A stretch of DNA of 57,101 nt from CALJIC01 sp039805565 (GCA_039805565.1 JBDLTZ010000246.1:1-57101); one strand, 5' to 3'; positions 24,704 to 33,426 are shown, numbered from the stretch's first letter. The notes: generated from the letters alone by a model not told the origin. Program-made: numbers and translations.

Positions 24704-25828
24704 ATGCAGATCCCGCCCTTCAAGCTAGAGCGCTACTTCGCGCGCTGGGAGTTCAGCGCGCCTCACCTGCTGTGTACCTCCGATATCGAGGGGTGGCGTA
24801 TGGCCGACCTGCTGGCGCTGGCGGATGACGAGACCCGCGCGCTGTGGGAGCGGTTGACGCTGGGGTACACCGAGGCGCCGGGCCACCCGCTGCTGCGCGC
24901 GGAGGTGTCGGGCCTGTACGAGCGCATCGCCCCCGATGAGGTGCTGACCTTCGCGGGCGCCGAGGAGGCTATCTTTGCGCTGCTGAATGTGGCGCTGGCC
25001 CCCGGCGACCACGCGGTGGTGACCTGGCCGGGCTACCAGTCCCTGCACGAGGTGGCGCGCGCCACCGGGGCCGATGTGACGCTGCTGCCACTCGACGCCG
25101 AGCGTGGCTGGGCTTTCGATCTTGGCGCGCTGCGGCGTGCGGTGCGCCCCGAGACGCGCCTGATCGTGGTGAACTTCCCGCACAACCCCACCGGCGCGAC
25201 GGTAGACCGCGCGACCTTCGAGGGGATCGTGGCGCAGGCCGAGGAGGCCGGGGCAGTGCTACTCTCTGACGAGGTCTACCGCCTGCTGGAGGAGAACCCG
25301 GCCGATCGGTTGCCTGCAGCAGCAGATCTCTCGCCGCGCGCCGTGAGCCTGGGCGTGATGTCGAAGGCCTTTGGGCTGGCCGGTCTGCGGGTGGGATGGG
25401 TCGCCACGCGCGACCGCGAGCTGCTGGCGCGGATGGCCGCGTTCAAGGACTACCTCTCGATCTGCAACAGCGCCCCGAGCGAGGCGCTGGCGCTGGTGGC
25501 GCTGCGGGCGCGCGAGCGGGTGCTGGCGCGCAGCCGCGGCATCGTGCGCGCCAACCTCGAGCTACTGGATGCCTTCTTCGCCCGCTGGGCTGGCGCTGTG
25601 GGCTGGGCCCGGCCGCGGGCCGGGAGCATCGCCTTCCCGAAGCTGTCGGTCGGCGTGCCGGTGGCGCAGGCGGCCGACGAGCTGGTGGCCGAGGAGGGGG
25701 TGCTGATCCTCCCCGCGAGCGTGTACGACTACCCTGGCGACCATTTCCGGCTCGGCTTCGGCCGCAGCGACATGCCCGAGGCGCTGGCGCGCTTCGAGCG
25801 CTACCTGGAGCGCAGGGCGGCGCGGTGA
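24704..25828 (+). CDS. Class I/II PLP-dependent aminotransferase
   Basis: 374 residues from ATG 24704; a GTG at 24692, directly after the kinase stop, is an alternative. Fold-type I signatures: TFAGAEEAIFALLNVAL (PLP phosphate-binding region), VNFPHNPTGATVD (Asn contacting PLP), LSDEVYRLL (Asp on the pyridine nitrogen and following Tyr) and the Schiff-base Lys221 in MSKAFGLAGLRVGW. The length is typical. Such enzymes transfer the amino group of an amino acid to a 2-oxo acid in the cytoplasm. The specific substrate is not deducible. Its tight spacing to the kinase gene suggests co-transcription but no obvious functional link. Confidence 0.87.
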   Translation: MQIPPFKLERYFARWEFSAPHLLCTSDIEGWRMADLLALADDETRALWERLTLGYTEAPGHPLLRAEVSGLYERIAPDEVLTFAGAEEAIFALLNVALAPGDHAVVTWPGYQSLHEVARATGADVTLLPLDAERGWAFDLGALRRAVRPETRLIVVNFPHNPTGATVDRATFEGIVAQAEEAGAVLLSDEVYRLLEENPADRLPAAADLSPRAVSLGVMSKAFGLAGLRVGWVATRDRELLARMAAFKDYLSICNSAPSEALALVALRARERVLARSRGIVRANLELLDAFFARWAGAVGWARPRAGSIAFPKLSVGVPVAQAADELVAEEGVLILPASVYDYPGDHFRLGFGRSDMPEALARFERYLERRAAR

Positions 25829-26077
25829 AGAGACGGTGGGCAGAGGAGAAGCCGGCGCTGGCGCGCCCCGGATTGCCGGGCAGCAGGGCGGCGTGGTGGG
25901 CGATCAGGGCCGGGTGGAACAGCCCCGAACCGGCGGCCACCAGCAGAGCGGTCGTCGCCAGCAGGGCGAGGTGTGCCACCACGGCGGCCAGGGCTAGCCC
26001 AGCGACCGCGCGCGCCGGTGGCAGTGATGGCGGACAAGATTGTCATAACGTGGCTCGCACGCATTCGCGCGCCGCGT
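25829..26077. other. Intergenic region with a possible decayed membrane-protein stretch
   Basis: 249 bp between the convergent aminotransferase and MFS genes. No complete gene is seen. On the minus strand one frame has a hydrophobic run (GLALAAVVAHLALLATTALL and onward to HPALIAHHAALLPG) that looks like one or two transmembrane helices. It lacks a credible start and runs antisense into the aminotransferase. It may be a remnant of a membrane-protein gene or a chance product of high GC. Confidence 0.3.
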
Positions 26078-27355
26078 CTACTGCAGACGTCGGATCGCCG
26101 GCGTGAGCAGCCAGACCAGCGCCGCCACGACGAGCCCGACGAGCGCACCGGCGGCCACCGCAAGAGGCGCGCCGGCCAGCTCGGCGATCCAGCCGACCCA
26201 GAGCGCGCCGATGGGCATAGCGCCGAAGAAAGTCATGCTGTAGACCGCCATCACCCGGCCGCGCAGCGCATCGGGCACCAGGTTCTGCACCAGCGCGTTG
26301 GCGAGGTTCATCACCAGGATGATGGCCACACCGCTGGCCACCAGCACCAGCAGGGCGAGGGGGAGCCAGCGCACGGCCGCGAACACCAGCAGCAGAGCGG
26401 GGAAGAGGAAGGTGCCGAGCGAGAGCAGCTTCCCCTTGTAGCTGAAGCGCCCGAGTGAGGCGATCAGCAGCGCGCTGAGCAGCGCCCCAAGGCCGCGGGC
26501 GGACTGGAGCAGCCCGTTGGTGGCCGCGTCGCCGCCGAGGATGTCGGTGGCCCAGACGGGGAAGAGGGTGGCGAACGAGATGCCGAACATGCTCGTGGCG
26601 CCCACCAGCAGGATGAGCGTCCGGACCGCCGGGGTGGCGCCGATGTATCGCACGCCCTCGGCCAGCTCGCTCCAGGCCGAGCCGCGCGCGCTCTGACGGG
26701 CCTGGGGCGGGATGCGCATCAGCAGCAGCGCTGAGATCACCCCGAGGAACGAGAGGCCATTGAGCGCGAAGCACCAGGCCGGGCCGATCAGCGCGTAGGC
26801 CAGGCCGGCTACAGCCGGGCCGGCGAAGGTGGCAGTGTTGAACATCATCGCGTTGAGCGCGATCGCGTTCGTCATATCCTCGCGCGTGACGAGCTCGCGA
26901 ACGAACGCCAGGCGGGCGGGCGCGTCGAAGGCGTTGGCGATACCAAGGGCGAAGGCCAGCGCGGCGATGTGCCAGGGCTGCACGTGCCCGGTGGCCACCA
27001 GCGCTGCCTGCGCGAAGGCCAGCGCCATCATCACCGCCTGCGTTATGAGCAGCAGCGTCCGTCGCGGGATACGGTCGGCCACCACGCCGGCGTAGAGCGT
27101 GAAGATCCAGGCCGGCACGCCCCCGGCGAAGCCGACGACGCCGAGGTAGGCGGGCGAGCCGGTGAGCTGGTAGACGAGGTACCCCTGGGCGGTGGCCTGC
27201 ATCCAGGTGCCGAAGAGCGAGACCATCTGGCCGAAGAACCAGAGCCGGTAGTTGCGGTGCTGGAGCGCGGCGAACGTCTGGCGCGCGCTCACGCGGGGCT
27301 GGGGGGCGGGCGGGGTGGCTTGCGCCGGTTCCGGGGAGTGGGGCGCCGATGGCAT
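26078..27355 (-). CDS. MFS_3-type major facilitator transporter
   Basis: 425 residues from ATG 27355; a TTG six codons upstream is possible. It begins with a Pro-rich tail and FAALQHRNYRLWFFGQMVSLFGTWMQ, a strong signature of the DHA3/EntS-like MFS_3 family. This is followed by QGYLVYQLTGSPAYLGVVGFAGGVP, AGVVADRIPRRTLLL (A-motif) and FDAPARLAFVRELV. Twelve hydrophobic segments are visible. Relatives export siderophores or macrolides; the substrate here is unknown. It is followed on the same strand, after non-coding sequence, by the convergent aminotransferase end. A minus-strand TATCAT near 27395 could be the -10 box of a short-leader promoter. Confidence 0.85.
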   Translation of the reverse strand: MPSAPHSPEPAQATPPAPQPRVSARQTFAALQHRNYRLWFFGQMVSLFGTWMQATAQGYLVYQLTGSPAYLGVVGFAGGVPAWIFTLYAGVVADRIPRRTLLLITQAVMMALAFAQAALVATGHVQPWHIAALAFALGIANAFDAPARLAFVRELVTREDMTNAIALNAMMFNTATFAGPAVAGLAYALIGPAWCFALNGLSFLGVISALLLMRIPPQARQSARGSAWSELAEGVRYIGATPAVRTLILLVGATSMFGISFATLFPVWATDILGGDAATNGLLQSARGLGALLSALLIASLGRFSYKGKLLSLGTFLFPALLLVFAAVRWLPLALLVLVASGVAIILVMNLANALVQNLVPDALRGRVMAVYSMTFFGAMPIGALWVGWIAELAGAPLAVAAGALVGLVVAALVWLLTPAIRRLQ

Positions 27356-27416
27356 GGGTCTACTTTCGAGCAAGTCTACTTCTGCACCTGGCTATGATAC
27401 CACCGTCGGGTATGCC

Positions 27417-28487
27417 TTAGCGCCCGCCGACCTCGAGCGCCCGCGGCTGCTCCTCCTCCTCGGCGCCCACGGTCTCGGCCACCGAGGGCCCCTCGGGCGC
27501 GTCCACCCGCAGCGCGGGGCTGTGGAACACCAGCACGTACATCACGGCGAAGATCGGCAGGTGGCCGATCATCTCGCTGGCGGGTAGGAACGGGATGGTC
27601 AGGTTGAACGGCACGAACATGGCGAAGATCACCAGCCGCGGCAGCACGCCCGCCATCAGCGCCGCGCCGATCGCCAGCTCGACGATGCCGGCGGCCAGGA
27701 CGAAGCGCTCGTCGGTGAACCAGCCGAAGCCGAGCGACCGAGCGACGTTGAAGTGCGGATACTCGCGCAGGAAGGCCACGCCAAGGCCGGGGTTGAGCAG
27801 CTTCTCACTGAAGGACAGCACCACGATCGACAGCGCCGCGAACAGCCGCAGCAGCGTGGGCGCGAGCGGGCGATAGCGGTCCCAGGGGTGCGCCGCTTCG
27901 CGCGGCCGGGCGGGGTCGATCAGGCCGCGGCCCATGAGCGCGATGTAGGCGCCGATGCCGACGAAGATGCTCTGCTCAAGCATGGCAAGCGGCCCGAACA
28001 GCAGGCCCACAAGCAGCACCAGCCCGACGAGGCCCACCGCCCCGGCGCGCGACCAGAGTCCGCTGATAAGCGAGAAGGCCACCGCGAGCTGCGCTGCCGC
28101 CAGGAGAAAGGCGATCCCGCCGGCGAGCTCGAGGTTGACGGCCAGCAGGCGTAGGTTGACCGCCGTGAAGATGATCGTGATCGCCGCCTGGATGGCGATC
28201 ACCACCGGCGCCGAGGGGTCGAAGCGGCGCAGGAACCAGATGCGTGGGAAGAGGTTGTCGCCACCCGCCAGCCGCCGCAGCAGCGCAAGCGCGCCGATCA
28301 GCCCTGCTGAAGCGAGCACGCCGATCAGCACCGGCGAGCTGAGCAGCAGCCTGTAGTCCACGGGGTAGGACTCGTTGTCCTCGACGAACCAGCGCTCGTG
28401 TGCGGCTGCGGGCAGCGGGCCCAGCGCCAGCAGGAGCACGAGCAGTGCAGGCCACCAGCGACGCAGATCGTTTGCCAATCGGTCCAT
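27417..28487 (-). CDS. DoxX-like integral membrane protein
   Basis: 356 residues; GGGAG precedes the ATG. A signal-like N-terminus (about 12-28, ending AAAHERW) is followed by a short extracytoplasmic segment with ESYPVDYR and about nine hydrophobic helices. The C-terminal part (about 215-325) has a DoxX-like arrangement of four helices: LRLFAALSIVVLSFSEKLLNPG, VLAAGIVELAIGAALMAGVLP and a following helix. DoxX/SURF4-like domains occur in membrane oxidoreductase complexes, but the role of this larger form is unknown. An acidic tail ends the protein. It lies between an MFS gene and a histidine kinase on the same strand without obvious coupling. Confidence 0.65.
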   Translation of the reverse strand: MDRLANDLRRWWPALLVLLLALGPLPAAAHERWFVEDNESYPVDYRLLLSSPVLIGVLASAGLIGALALLRRLAGGDNLFPRIWFLRRFDPSAPVVIAIQAAITIIFTAVNLRLLAVNLELAGGIAFLLAAAQLAVAFSLISGLWSRAGAVGLVGLVLLVGLLFGPLAMLEQSIFVGIGAYIALMGRGLIDPARPREAAHPWDRYRPLAPTLLRLFAALSIVVLSFSEKLLNPGLGVAFLREYPHFNVARSLGFGWFTDERFVLAAGIVELAIGAALMAGVLPRLVIFAMFVPFNLTIPFLPASEMIGHLPIFAVMYVLVFHSPALRVDAPEGPSVAETVGAEEEEQPRALEVGGR

Positions 28488-28515
28488 CTCACTCCCTGAA
28501 GGGCTACTGGGAGGG

Positions 28516-29658
28516 CTACGCCAGCGGCAGGCAGACGGTGAACTCGCTGCCGTGCCCGAGCCGGCTGTTCACACTAACCGTGCCCCCGTGCAGCACGACA
28601 ATCTCACGCACGACGTGCAGCCCGATGCCAAGGCCACGGGCGTTGGCGCGGCGGGCGTTCTCGGTGCGATAGAAGCGCCCGAATAGCGCGGGCAGATCGC
28701 TCTCCGCGATGCCGATCCCCTGGTCGCGCACGGCCACACACAGATCGCCACCGCGCGGCTCGACGACCACCGCTACTGTGCCGCCCGCCGGGCTGTAGGT
28801 TACTGCGTTGCTCAGCAGGTTACGAAACACCTGCTCCAGGCGCGTAGCGTCCCCCAGTACAATCGACGGCTCGTCCGGTGTATCGAGCACGATCGCGTGG
28901 CGCTCGAGCGTCGGCTGCAACCCCTCGATGATCCGCTGCAGAAGCGCTGTGACCTCTACGGGGACCCGCTCGATCAGCAGCCTCCCTGAGTCCAGTCGGG
29001 CTACGTCCAGGAGCGTGTCGAGCAGCTGGTTGAGCCGCTCGCCTTGCTCGAGGATCTGCTGTAGGCCGCGCTCGGTGCGCTCGGGCGTGGCGCGGCCGGA
29101 GGTGTGGTGAAGGACAAGCATGTGGGCGTAGCCGAGCAGCACGGTGAGCGGGTTCTTGAGCTCGTGCGAGGCTACCGAGAGCAGTGCCTCGCGCTCGCGG
29201 ATGGCCTCCTGGGCTTGCTGGTAGAGGCGGGCGTTGTCCTCCTCGGTGCGCTTCTGTGCGTCGATATCCTCGACCACCGAGATGAAGTGGTGCGGCGAGC
29301 CGTCTGGGTGGCGGAGGAGCGAGACAGTGAGCCGCGCCCAGATGAGCGAGCCATCCTTGCGGAGGTAGCGCTTCTCCATCGCGTAACTGTCGCCATGGCC
29401 GGCGAGGAGCTCACTCACGTACTGCGTATCCTCGTCGAGGTCATCGGGGTGGGTGATCTGCTGGAAGGTGCGGCTGAAGAGTTCCTCGCGGGTGTAGCCG
29501 AGGATGGCGCAGAGCCGCGGGTTGACGTCGAGCCACTGGCCGTCCGGGCCGACATGGGCGATGCCCACGGGCGCGTGGAGGAAGGTGGCGCGGAAGGAGT
29601 CCTCGGGCGCGGACTGGTTGCGTGCTGTGCTTGACATCCGGCTGGTCTGCTCTGTCAT
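28516..29658 (-). CDS. PAS sensor histidine kinase
   Basis: 380 residues from ATG 29658, supported by GGAG 8 bp upstream. The frame is open further upstream but there it reads through insertion-sequence debris. One PAS domain (about 20-135) has FLHAPVGIAHVGPDGQWLDV and GYTREELFSRTFQQITHPDD, followed by a PAC-like RLTVSLLRHPDG. The phospho-acceptor is His165 in SVASHELKNPLTVLLGY. ATPase motifs are NLLSNAVTYSPAGG, DQGIGIAESD and ANARGLGIGLHVVREIV. It is soluble, with no membrane segment. The DoxX-like gene follows by 28 bp and may be co-transcribed. The cognate regulator is not present. Confidence 0.9.
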   Translation of the reverse strand: MTEQTSRMSSTARNQSAPEDSFRATFLHAPVGIAHVGPDGQWLDVNPRLCAILGYTREELFSRTFQQITHPDDLDEDTQYVSELLAGHGDSYAMEKRYLRKDGSLIWARLTVSLLRHPDGSPHHFISVVEDIDAQKRTEEDNARLYQQAQEAIREREALLSVASHELKNPLTVLLGYAHMLVLHHTSGRATPERTERGLQQILEQGERLNQLLDTLLDVARLDSGRLLIERVPVEVTALLQRIIEGLQPTLERHAIVLDTPDEPSIVLGDATRLEQVFRNLLSNAVTYSPAGGTVAVVVEPRGGDLCVAVRDQGIGIAESDLPALFGRFYRTENARRANARGLGIGLHVVREIVVLHGGTVSVNSRLGHGSEFTVCLPLA

Positions 29659-29801
29659 TGGTGGTACTCCGGGTGCGGAGGCTGCTCCTGGCGTGGAGGA
29701 TGTATACGAGGATGCATATTTCGTACCGCGCGCGCGGCGTCTGGTGCGCAGGGGCGGGGCGGCACACTGGCGGGCACACGCCAGGTTTTCGCACTCCACT
29801 T

Positions 29802-29942
29802 CGGGGCAGTCTCGCGGATCAGCTCCTCGAGGCGCATACGCACACGATCGACCAGCACCCTGCGCCGCTGATTGGGTCGCCAGATGAGATGGTAGTTCAC
29901 GAGAAACACGCACGTTTCTTTGAAGCGATAGCCTTGTTTCAC
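29802..29942 (-). pseudogene. Truncated IS200/IS605-type TnpA fragment
   Basis: 47 codons from GTG 29942 resemble the N-terminus of Y1 transposases: FKETCVFLVNYHLIW, then RRRVLVDRV and LEELIRETA. After that the similarity stops in all three frames. The HUH metal-binding motif and the catalytic Tyr are absent, so the fragment cannot be active. It sits directly upstream of the PAS kinase start. It belongs to the same wreck as the possible TnpB tail at 29997-30152, which faces the other way, as in divergently arranged IS605. Confidence 0.6.
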
Positions 29943-29996
29943 GACTTGAGGATACTACAAGACGTGTTGGAACGTGATGGCGAGCGACACACCTGA

Positions 29997-30152
29997 ACCG
30001 GCGCACCGCTGATTTGCATCGACAGCCAGCTCGACGCCACATTCCTCCAGCACATCCCCTACGCGGAGGACTTCGGCCAGGAGCACGGCATCCCGCTCGT
30101 CTCCGTCACAGCGCTCCCGCAGCGGCACGCGACGTGCTCACCATGCGGATAG
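29997..30152 (+). pseudogene. Possible TnpB C-terminal fragment
   Basis: A 51-codon reading frame opens after a stop and ends at TAG 30152. Its end (EHGIPLVSV, then TCSPCG) resembles the TnpB stretch where G-(V/I)-P-(L/V)-V-x-V leads to the first zinc-knuckle pair, CSxCG. No start codon, RuvC motif or second cysteine pair is present. It could be the tail of another gene. Its position next to a TnpA fragment in divergent orientation favours IS605 debris. Confidence 0.3.
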
Positions 30153-30181
30153 CCCACCCGTAGCACACAGGAGGCACCCCT

Positions 30182-31093
30182 ATGGCACCGCAGATTCAGC
30201 CGGATCGCCATCTCGGCAAGACCGGCGTGCGCGTCCCGCTCATCGGTTACGGCACCGCCCCGCTCGGCAAGAAGCACATCGCCCAGGAGCACGCCGCACG
30301 CTGTCTCAACCACGCGATCGACCGCGGCATCACCTATCTCGATACCTCGCCCGACTACGGCAGCGAGCCGCATGTCGGCCGCGTCATGCGCGCCCGCCGC
30401 GCCGAGGTCTTCCTGGCCACCAAGGTCAACAAGCGCAGCAAGCAGCACGTGCTCGAGGAGCTGAAGGGCTCCCTCCAGCGCCTCCAGACCGACCACGTCG
30501 ACCTGGTGCAGGTGCACGCCGTCAACGCCTGGGCCGACCTCGAGCAGGCGCTGGCTCCCGATGGCGCGGTGGCGGCGCTTGAGCAGGCGCGCCAGGAGGG
30601 TCTGACGCGCTTCATCGGCATCACCGGCCACGCCCGCCCCGAGATCCTCGCCGCCGCTCTCGAGCAGTATCCCTTCGACACAGTGCTGGCCGCGCTCGGC
30701 ATGCCCGACCGGTTGGTGAGCAGCCCGGAGATCTTTCTGCTGCCGCGGGTGCAGGAGCGCGGCTGCGGCCTGGTGGCCATGAAGACCCTCGGCCACGGTG
30801 AGCTCAAGACGCGCGATCTCGCGCTGCGCTACTCGCTCGGCCTGCCCGGCGTCTCCCTGGCGATCGTCGGCATGGACCAGCCCGAGCAGATCGACCAGAA
30901 CGTGGCTGTGGCCGCTGCCTTCCGCCCGCTCAGTGAGGACGAGCACGAGCGCCTGGTCACGGAGGCCAAGGAGATCGTCAAGAAAGATGCCGAGGAGAAC
31001 AAGACCAATGGCTCAAGCAAGCTCTTCTGGCTGCACGACACTACCGTGATGGGCTGGAAAGAGCAGGACGAGCCCGAGATGGTGGCGTACTGA
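30182..31093 (+). CDS. Aldo/keto reductase
   Basis: 303 residues, AGGAGG upstream. It is an AKR TIM barrel with the catalytic residues in place: Asp in YLDTSPDYG, Tyr59, Lys81 (ATKVNKR) and His112 (VQVHAV). NADPH-binding features at the end include the strand LAIVGMDQPEQIDQNV. These enzymes reduce carbonyl groups with NADPH in the cytoplasm. The C-terminal extension (about 265-303) holds a charged helix and LFWLHDTTVMGWKEQDEPE, without cysteines, so it is not the [4Fe-4S] ferredoxin-like tail found in some relatives. It is followed by larB after 97 bp; any functional link is unproven. Confidence 0.88.
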   Translation: MAPQIQPDRHLGKTGVRVPLIGYGTAPLGKKHIAQEHAARCLNHAIDRGITYLDTSPDYGSEPHVGRVMRARRAEVFLATKVNKRSKQHVLEELKGSLQRLQTDHVDLVQVHAVNAWADLEQALAPDGAVAALEQARQEGLTRFIGITGHARPEILAAALEQYPFDTVLAALGMPDRLVSSPEIFLLPRVQERGCGLVAMKTLGHGELKTRDLALRYSLGLPGVSLAIVGMDQPEQIDQNVAVAAAFRPLSEDEHERLVTEAKEIVKKDAEENKTNGSSKLFWLHDTTVMGWKEQDEPEMVAY

Positions 31094-31190
31094 TCGTGTA
31101 TACTTGAAAGCCTGTCAGATGCGTGGCGCTGTGCGTCGCGTAGCTGGCAGGTCTTGAATATCATCGTCAGTGAGGGCGAGCGAGCGTACG

Positions 31191-31907
31191 ATGACACACG
31201 CACACGACTACCTTGGCCAGTTTGCCAACTTGGACCTCCTGCGCGCCGCACGCACCGGCGTGCCCGAAGTTATCCTGGCAGAGCGCAAGACCCCGGTGCA
31301 GACGCTGGAGATCGTCCGGCGAGTCCTCGCCGACCGCGGGCGAGTGCTCGTGAGCCGTATCCCGCCCGAGGCGCTGGAACTACTGGAGCGTGAGCTTGAC
31401 GCCGAGGTGCAGTGGGCACGCTATGGCGAGGGGCGCACGGTGGCCTTCCAGCGGCCTGGTTTTGACCTACAAACAAACGGCGGCCACGTCGGCGTGATCA
31501 GTGCCGGCACGAGCGATATTCCTACCGCCGAGGAGGCTGTGGCGCTGTGCCGCGAGATGGGCTGCGGTGTGCACACGGTCTACGACGTGGGCGTGGCCGG
31601 GCTGCACCGGCTGTTCGAGCCGCTGGGGCGCCTGCTGAGCGTTCCGGTGGACGCGATCATTGTGGCCGCAGGCATGGATGGCGCGCTGCCTTCGGTGGTG
31701 GCCGGTCTGGTGGACGTGCCGGTGATCGGGTTGCCGACGGCGATCGGCTACGGCTACGGCGGCGGCGGCATGGCCGCGCTTGGCACGATGCTCCAGAGCT
31801 GCTCGCCGGGGCTGGCGGTGGTAAACATCGACAACGGCATCGGCGCGGCGGCGATGGCCGGGCGCATCGCCCAACGGGCCGCCGCGGCCCGTCGTCAGGG
31901 GGCCTAG
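31191..31907 (+). CDS. larB: LarB, nickel-pincer cofactor biosynthesis (AIR carboxylase-like)
   Basis: 238 residues from ATG 31191; a start seven codons upstream is also open. The N-terminal part has LARxGVPEVILAERKTPxQ-like sequence (TGVPEVILAERKTPVQ) and the C-terminal domain is PurE-like: GVISAGTSDIPTAEEA, YDVGVAGLHRLF, VAAGMDGALPSVVAGL and PTAIGYGYGGGGMAAL. In characterised systems LarB carboxylates nicotinic acid adenine dinucleotide and hydrolyses the phosphoanhydride, the first step toward the nickel-pincer nucleotide cofactor of lactate racemase-type enzymes. larE follows on the same strand after 149 bp. larC and larA are not in the window. Confidence 0.9.
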   Translation: MTHAHDYLGQFANLDLLRAARTGVPEVILAERKTPVQTLEIVRRVLADRGRVLVSRIPPEALELLERELDAEVQWARYGEGRTVAFQRPGFDLQTNGGHVGVISAGTSDIPTAEEAVALCREMGCGVHTVYDVGVAGLHRLFEPLGRLLSVPVDAIIVAAGMDGALPSVVAGLVDVPVIGLPTAIGYGYGGGGMAALGTMLQSCSPGLAVVNIDNGIGAAAMAGRIAQRAAAARRQGA

Positions 31908-32056
31908 CCCGAAGCGGGATGCGTGGCACGGGGCACTGCGGCGCACGCGAGTGGCGGCAGTGCACGTAGCTCAGGAGTGCTGCGGCGCACGCGGGGGTTT
32001 GGGAGCGCAGCCCCGAGATCCTCCCTCCCCCAACATATGACGTGGAGACACACAGA

Positions 32057-32890
32057 ATGACAACCCTTGACGAGAAGTACAGCCGCTTGCAGGAGCTGCT
32101 GCGCGATATGGGCTCGGTGCTGGTGGCTTTCTCCGGCGGCGTGGACAGCACGCTGCTGCTGAAGGCCGCCGTCGACGCGCTTGGGCCGCGCGCCGTCGCC
32201 GCCACCGCTGACTCCGAGAGCTACCCGCGCGAGGAGCTGGCGCAGGCCCGCGAGCTCGCCACGCTGATCGGCTGCGAGCACATCGTGGTGCAGACCAACG
32301 AGCTCCAGAACCCGGCCTACACCGCCAACGCGCCGGACCGCTGCTACTACTGCAAGAAGACCCTCTTCGCCGAGCTGGAGCCGATCGCCCGCGAGCGCGG
32401 CTTCGGCGCGATCGTCTACGGTGTCATGGCCGATGATATCGGCACGCACCGACCCGGCCACCGCGCCGCCCACGAGTTCCAGGTCCGCAGCCCGCTGGTA
32501 GACGCTGGCATCGGCAAGGCCGAGATCCGTGAGCTCGCGCGCCGGCTGGGCCTGCCGAACTGGAACAAGCCCTCCTACGCCTGCCTCTCCTCGCGCATCG
32601 CCTATGGCGAGCAGGTCACCGTCCAGAAGCTGCGCGTCCTGGACGAGGCCGAGCGCTTCCTGCGCACCCTTGGGCTCACGCAGTTCCGCGTGCGCCACCA
32701 CGATACGATCGCGCGGCTCGAGGTGCTTCCCGAGGAGCTGCTGGCCGTGGTCGAGCACCGCGATGCGATCGTCGCCAAGCTCAAGGAGCTCGGCTACGTC
32801 TACGTCACCCTCGACCTGCAGGGCTTCCGCTCGGGCAGTATGAACGAGGTCCGCCGCCCGCGCCAGCAGGACATCGCGCTGGTGATATAG
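32057..32890 (+). CDS. larE: LarE, ATP-dependent sulfur transferase for the nickel-pincer cofactor
   Basis: 277 residues from ATG 32057. The PP-loop ATPase motif VAFSGGVDSTLLLKAA lies near residue 25. RCYYCKKTLF supplies a CxxC pair, and PSYACLSSRIAYG carries the cysteine that corresponds to the sacrificial sulfur donor of one-cysteine LarE. Three such cysteines suggest the iron-sulfur-cluster type of LarE rather than the sacrificial one-cysteine type. The enzyme adenylates the carboxylates of the LarB product and converts them to thiocarboxylates. It ends 90 bp from the convergent uraH gene, with GC-rich hairpins between. Confidence 0.9.
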   Translation: MTTLDEKYSRLQELLRDMGSVLVAFSGGVDSTLLLKAAVDALGPRAVAATADSESYPREELAQARELATLIGCEHIVVQTNELQNPAYTANAPDRCYYCKKTLFAELEPIARERGFGAIVYGVMADDIGTHRPGHRAAHEFQVRSPLVDAGIGKAEIRELARRLGLPNWNKPSYACLSSRIAYGEQVTVQKLRVLDEAERFLRTLGLTQFRVRHHDTIARLEVLPEELLAVVEHRDAIVAKLKELGYVYVTLDLQGFRSGSMNEVRRPRQQDIALVI

Positions 32891-32902
32891 CTCGTCTGAG
32901 GG

Positions 32903-32956
32903 CTCGGGGGCCGAAGGCCCCCGAGAGAATGGTTCGTCGGAGGGGCAAGCCCCTCC
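32903..32956. terminator. Two adjacent hairpins between larE and uraH
   Basis: CTCGGGGGCC-GAA-GGCCCCCGAG (32903-32925) is a perfect 10-bp stem. GGAGGGGC-AA-GCCCCTCC (32939-32956) is a perfect 8-bp stem. Both lie between convergent genes and are symmetric, so they may terminate both transcripts. Neither has a T run, so Rho-independent activity is uncertain. Confidence 0.5.
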
Positions 32957-32980
32957 GCGCCTCACCTCCGAGCACGCGAC

Positions 32981-33334
32981 TCAGCTCCCACGGTACGAAC
33001 TGCACGAGAAGCGCGAGGCCAGCAGCGGCACGTGATGGTGGCGATCCTCTTCGATTACCTCGAAGTCGATCGCCACGCGCGTGAAGAACGGCATATCGCC
33101 GTCCAGCTCGCGGAAGTACGCCGCCACGTCGAAGACGATCTGGTACCCCCCCGCCGCCAGCGCCTGCCCCGAGAGCAGGTCGCGGATCCGCCCATCGTCG
33201 TCCGTCTCCACCTCTGTCACCTTCACCAGCCGCTCCCCCTCCCAGCGGCTCAGCGTCACCGGCACTCCGGCCGCCGGCTCGCCGCGCTCCGTGTCCAGCA
33301 CGTGTGTCGAGATCGAGGCCCTGTGGTTGCTCAT
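32981..33334 (-). CDS. uraH: 5-hydroxyisourate hydrolase (transthyretin-like)
   Basis: 117 residues from ATG 33334 (MSNHRASISTHVLD). Typical length and signatures: the first conserved His in ISTHVLDTERGEPA, the Arg-bearing DGRI, and the C-terminal YRGS tetrapeptide that defines the family and contributes to the active site at the dimer interface. The YHVPLL-type strand with its His reads HHHVPLLASRFSCSSYRGS. The enzyme converts 5-hydroxyisourate to OHCU in urate breakdown. No uricase, OHCU decarboxylase or allantoinase gene is adjacent, so it is an isolated pathway gene here. Confidence 0.92.
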   Translation of the reverse strand: MSNHRASISTHVLDTERGEPAAGVPVTLSRWEGERLVKVTEVETDDDGRIRDLLSGQALAAGGYQIVFDVAAYFRELDGDMPFFTRVAIDFEVIEEDRHHHVPLLASRFSCSSYRGS

Positions 33335-33426
33335 ATGCTCCTCCGCAGTCGGTCGGTCTGCACAGAGGATAGCATAGGTCCCAGCGTGTATAATGTGACC
33401 CGCGATCCACACAAGCGAGGGACACT

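Noticed and set aside
28516..30042. 508-residue version of the PAS kinase
   Set aside because: The first 128 codons read through insertion-sequence debris; ATG 29658 has a ribosome site and starts at the family-like region.
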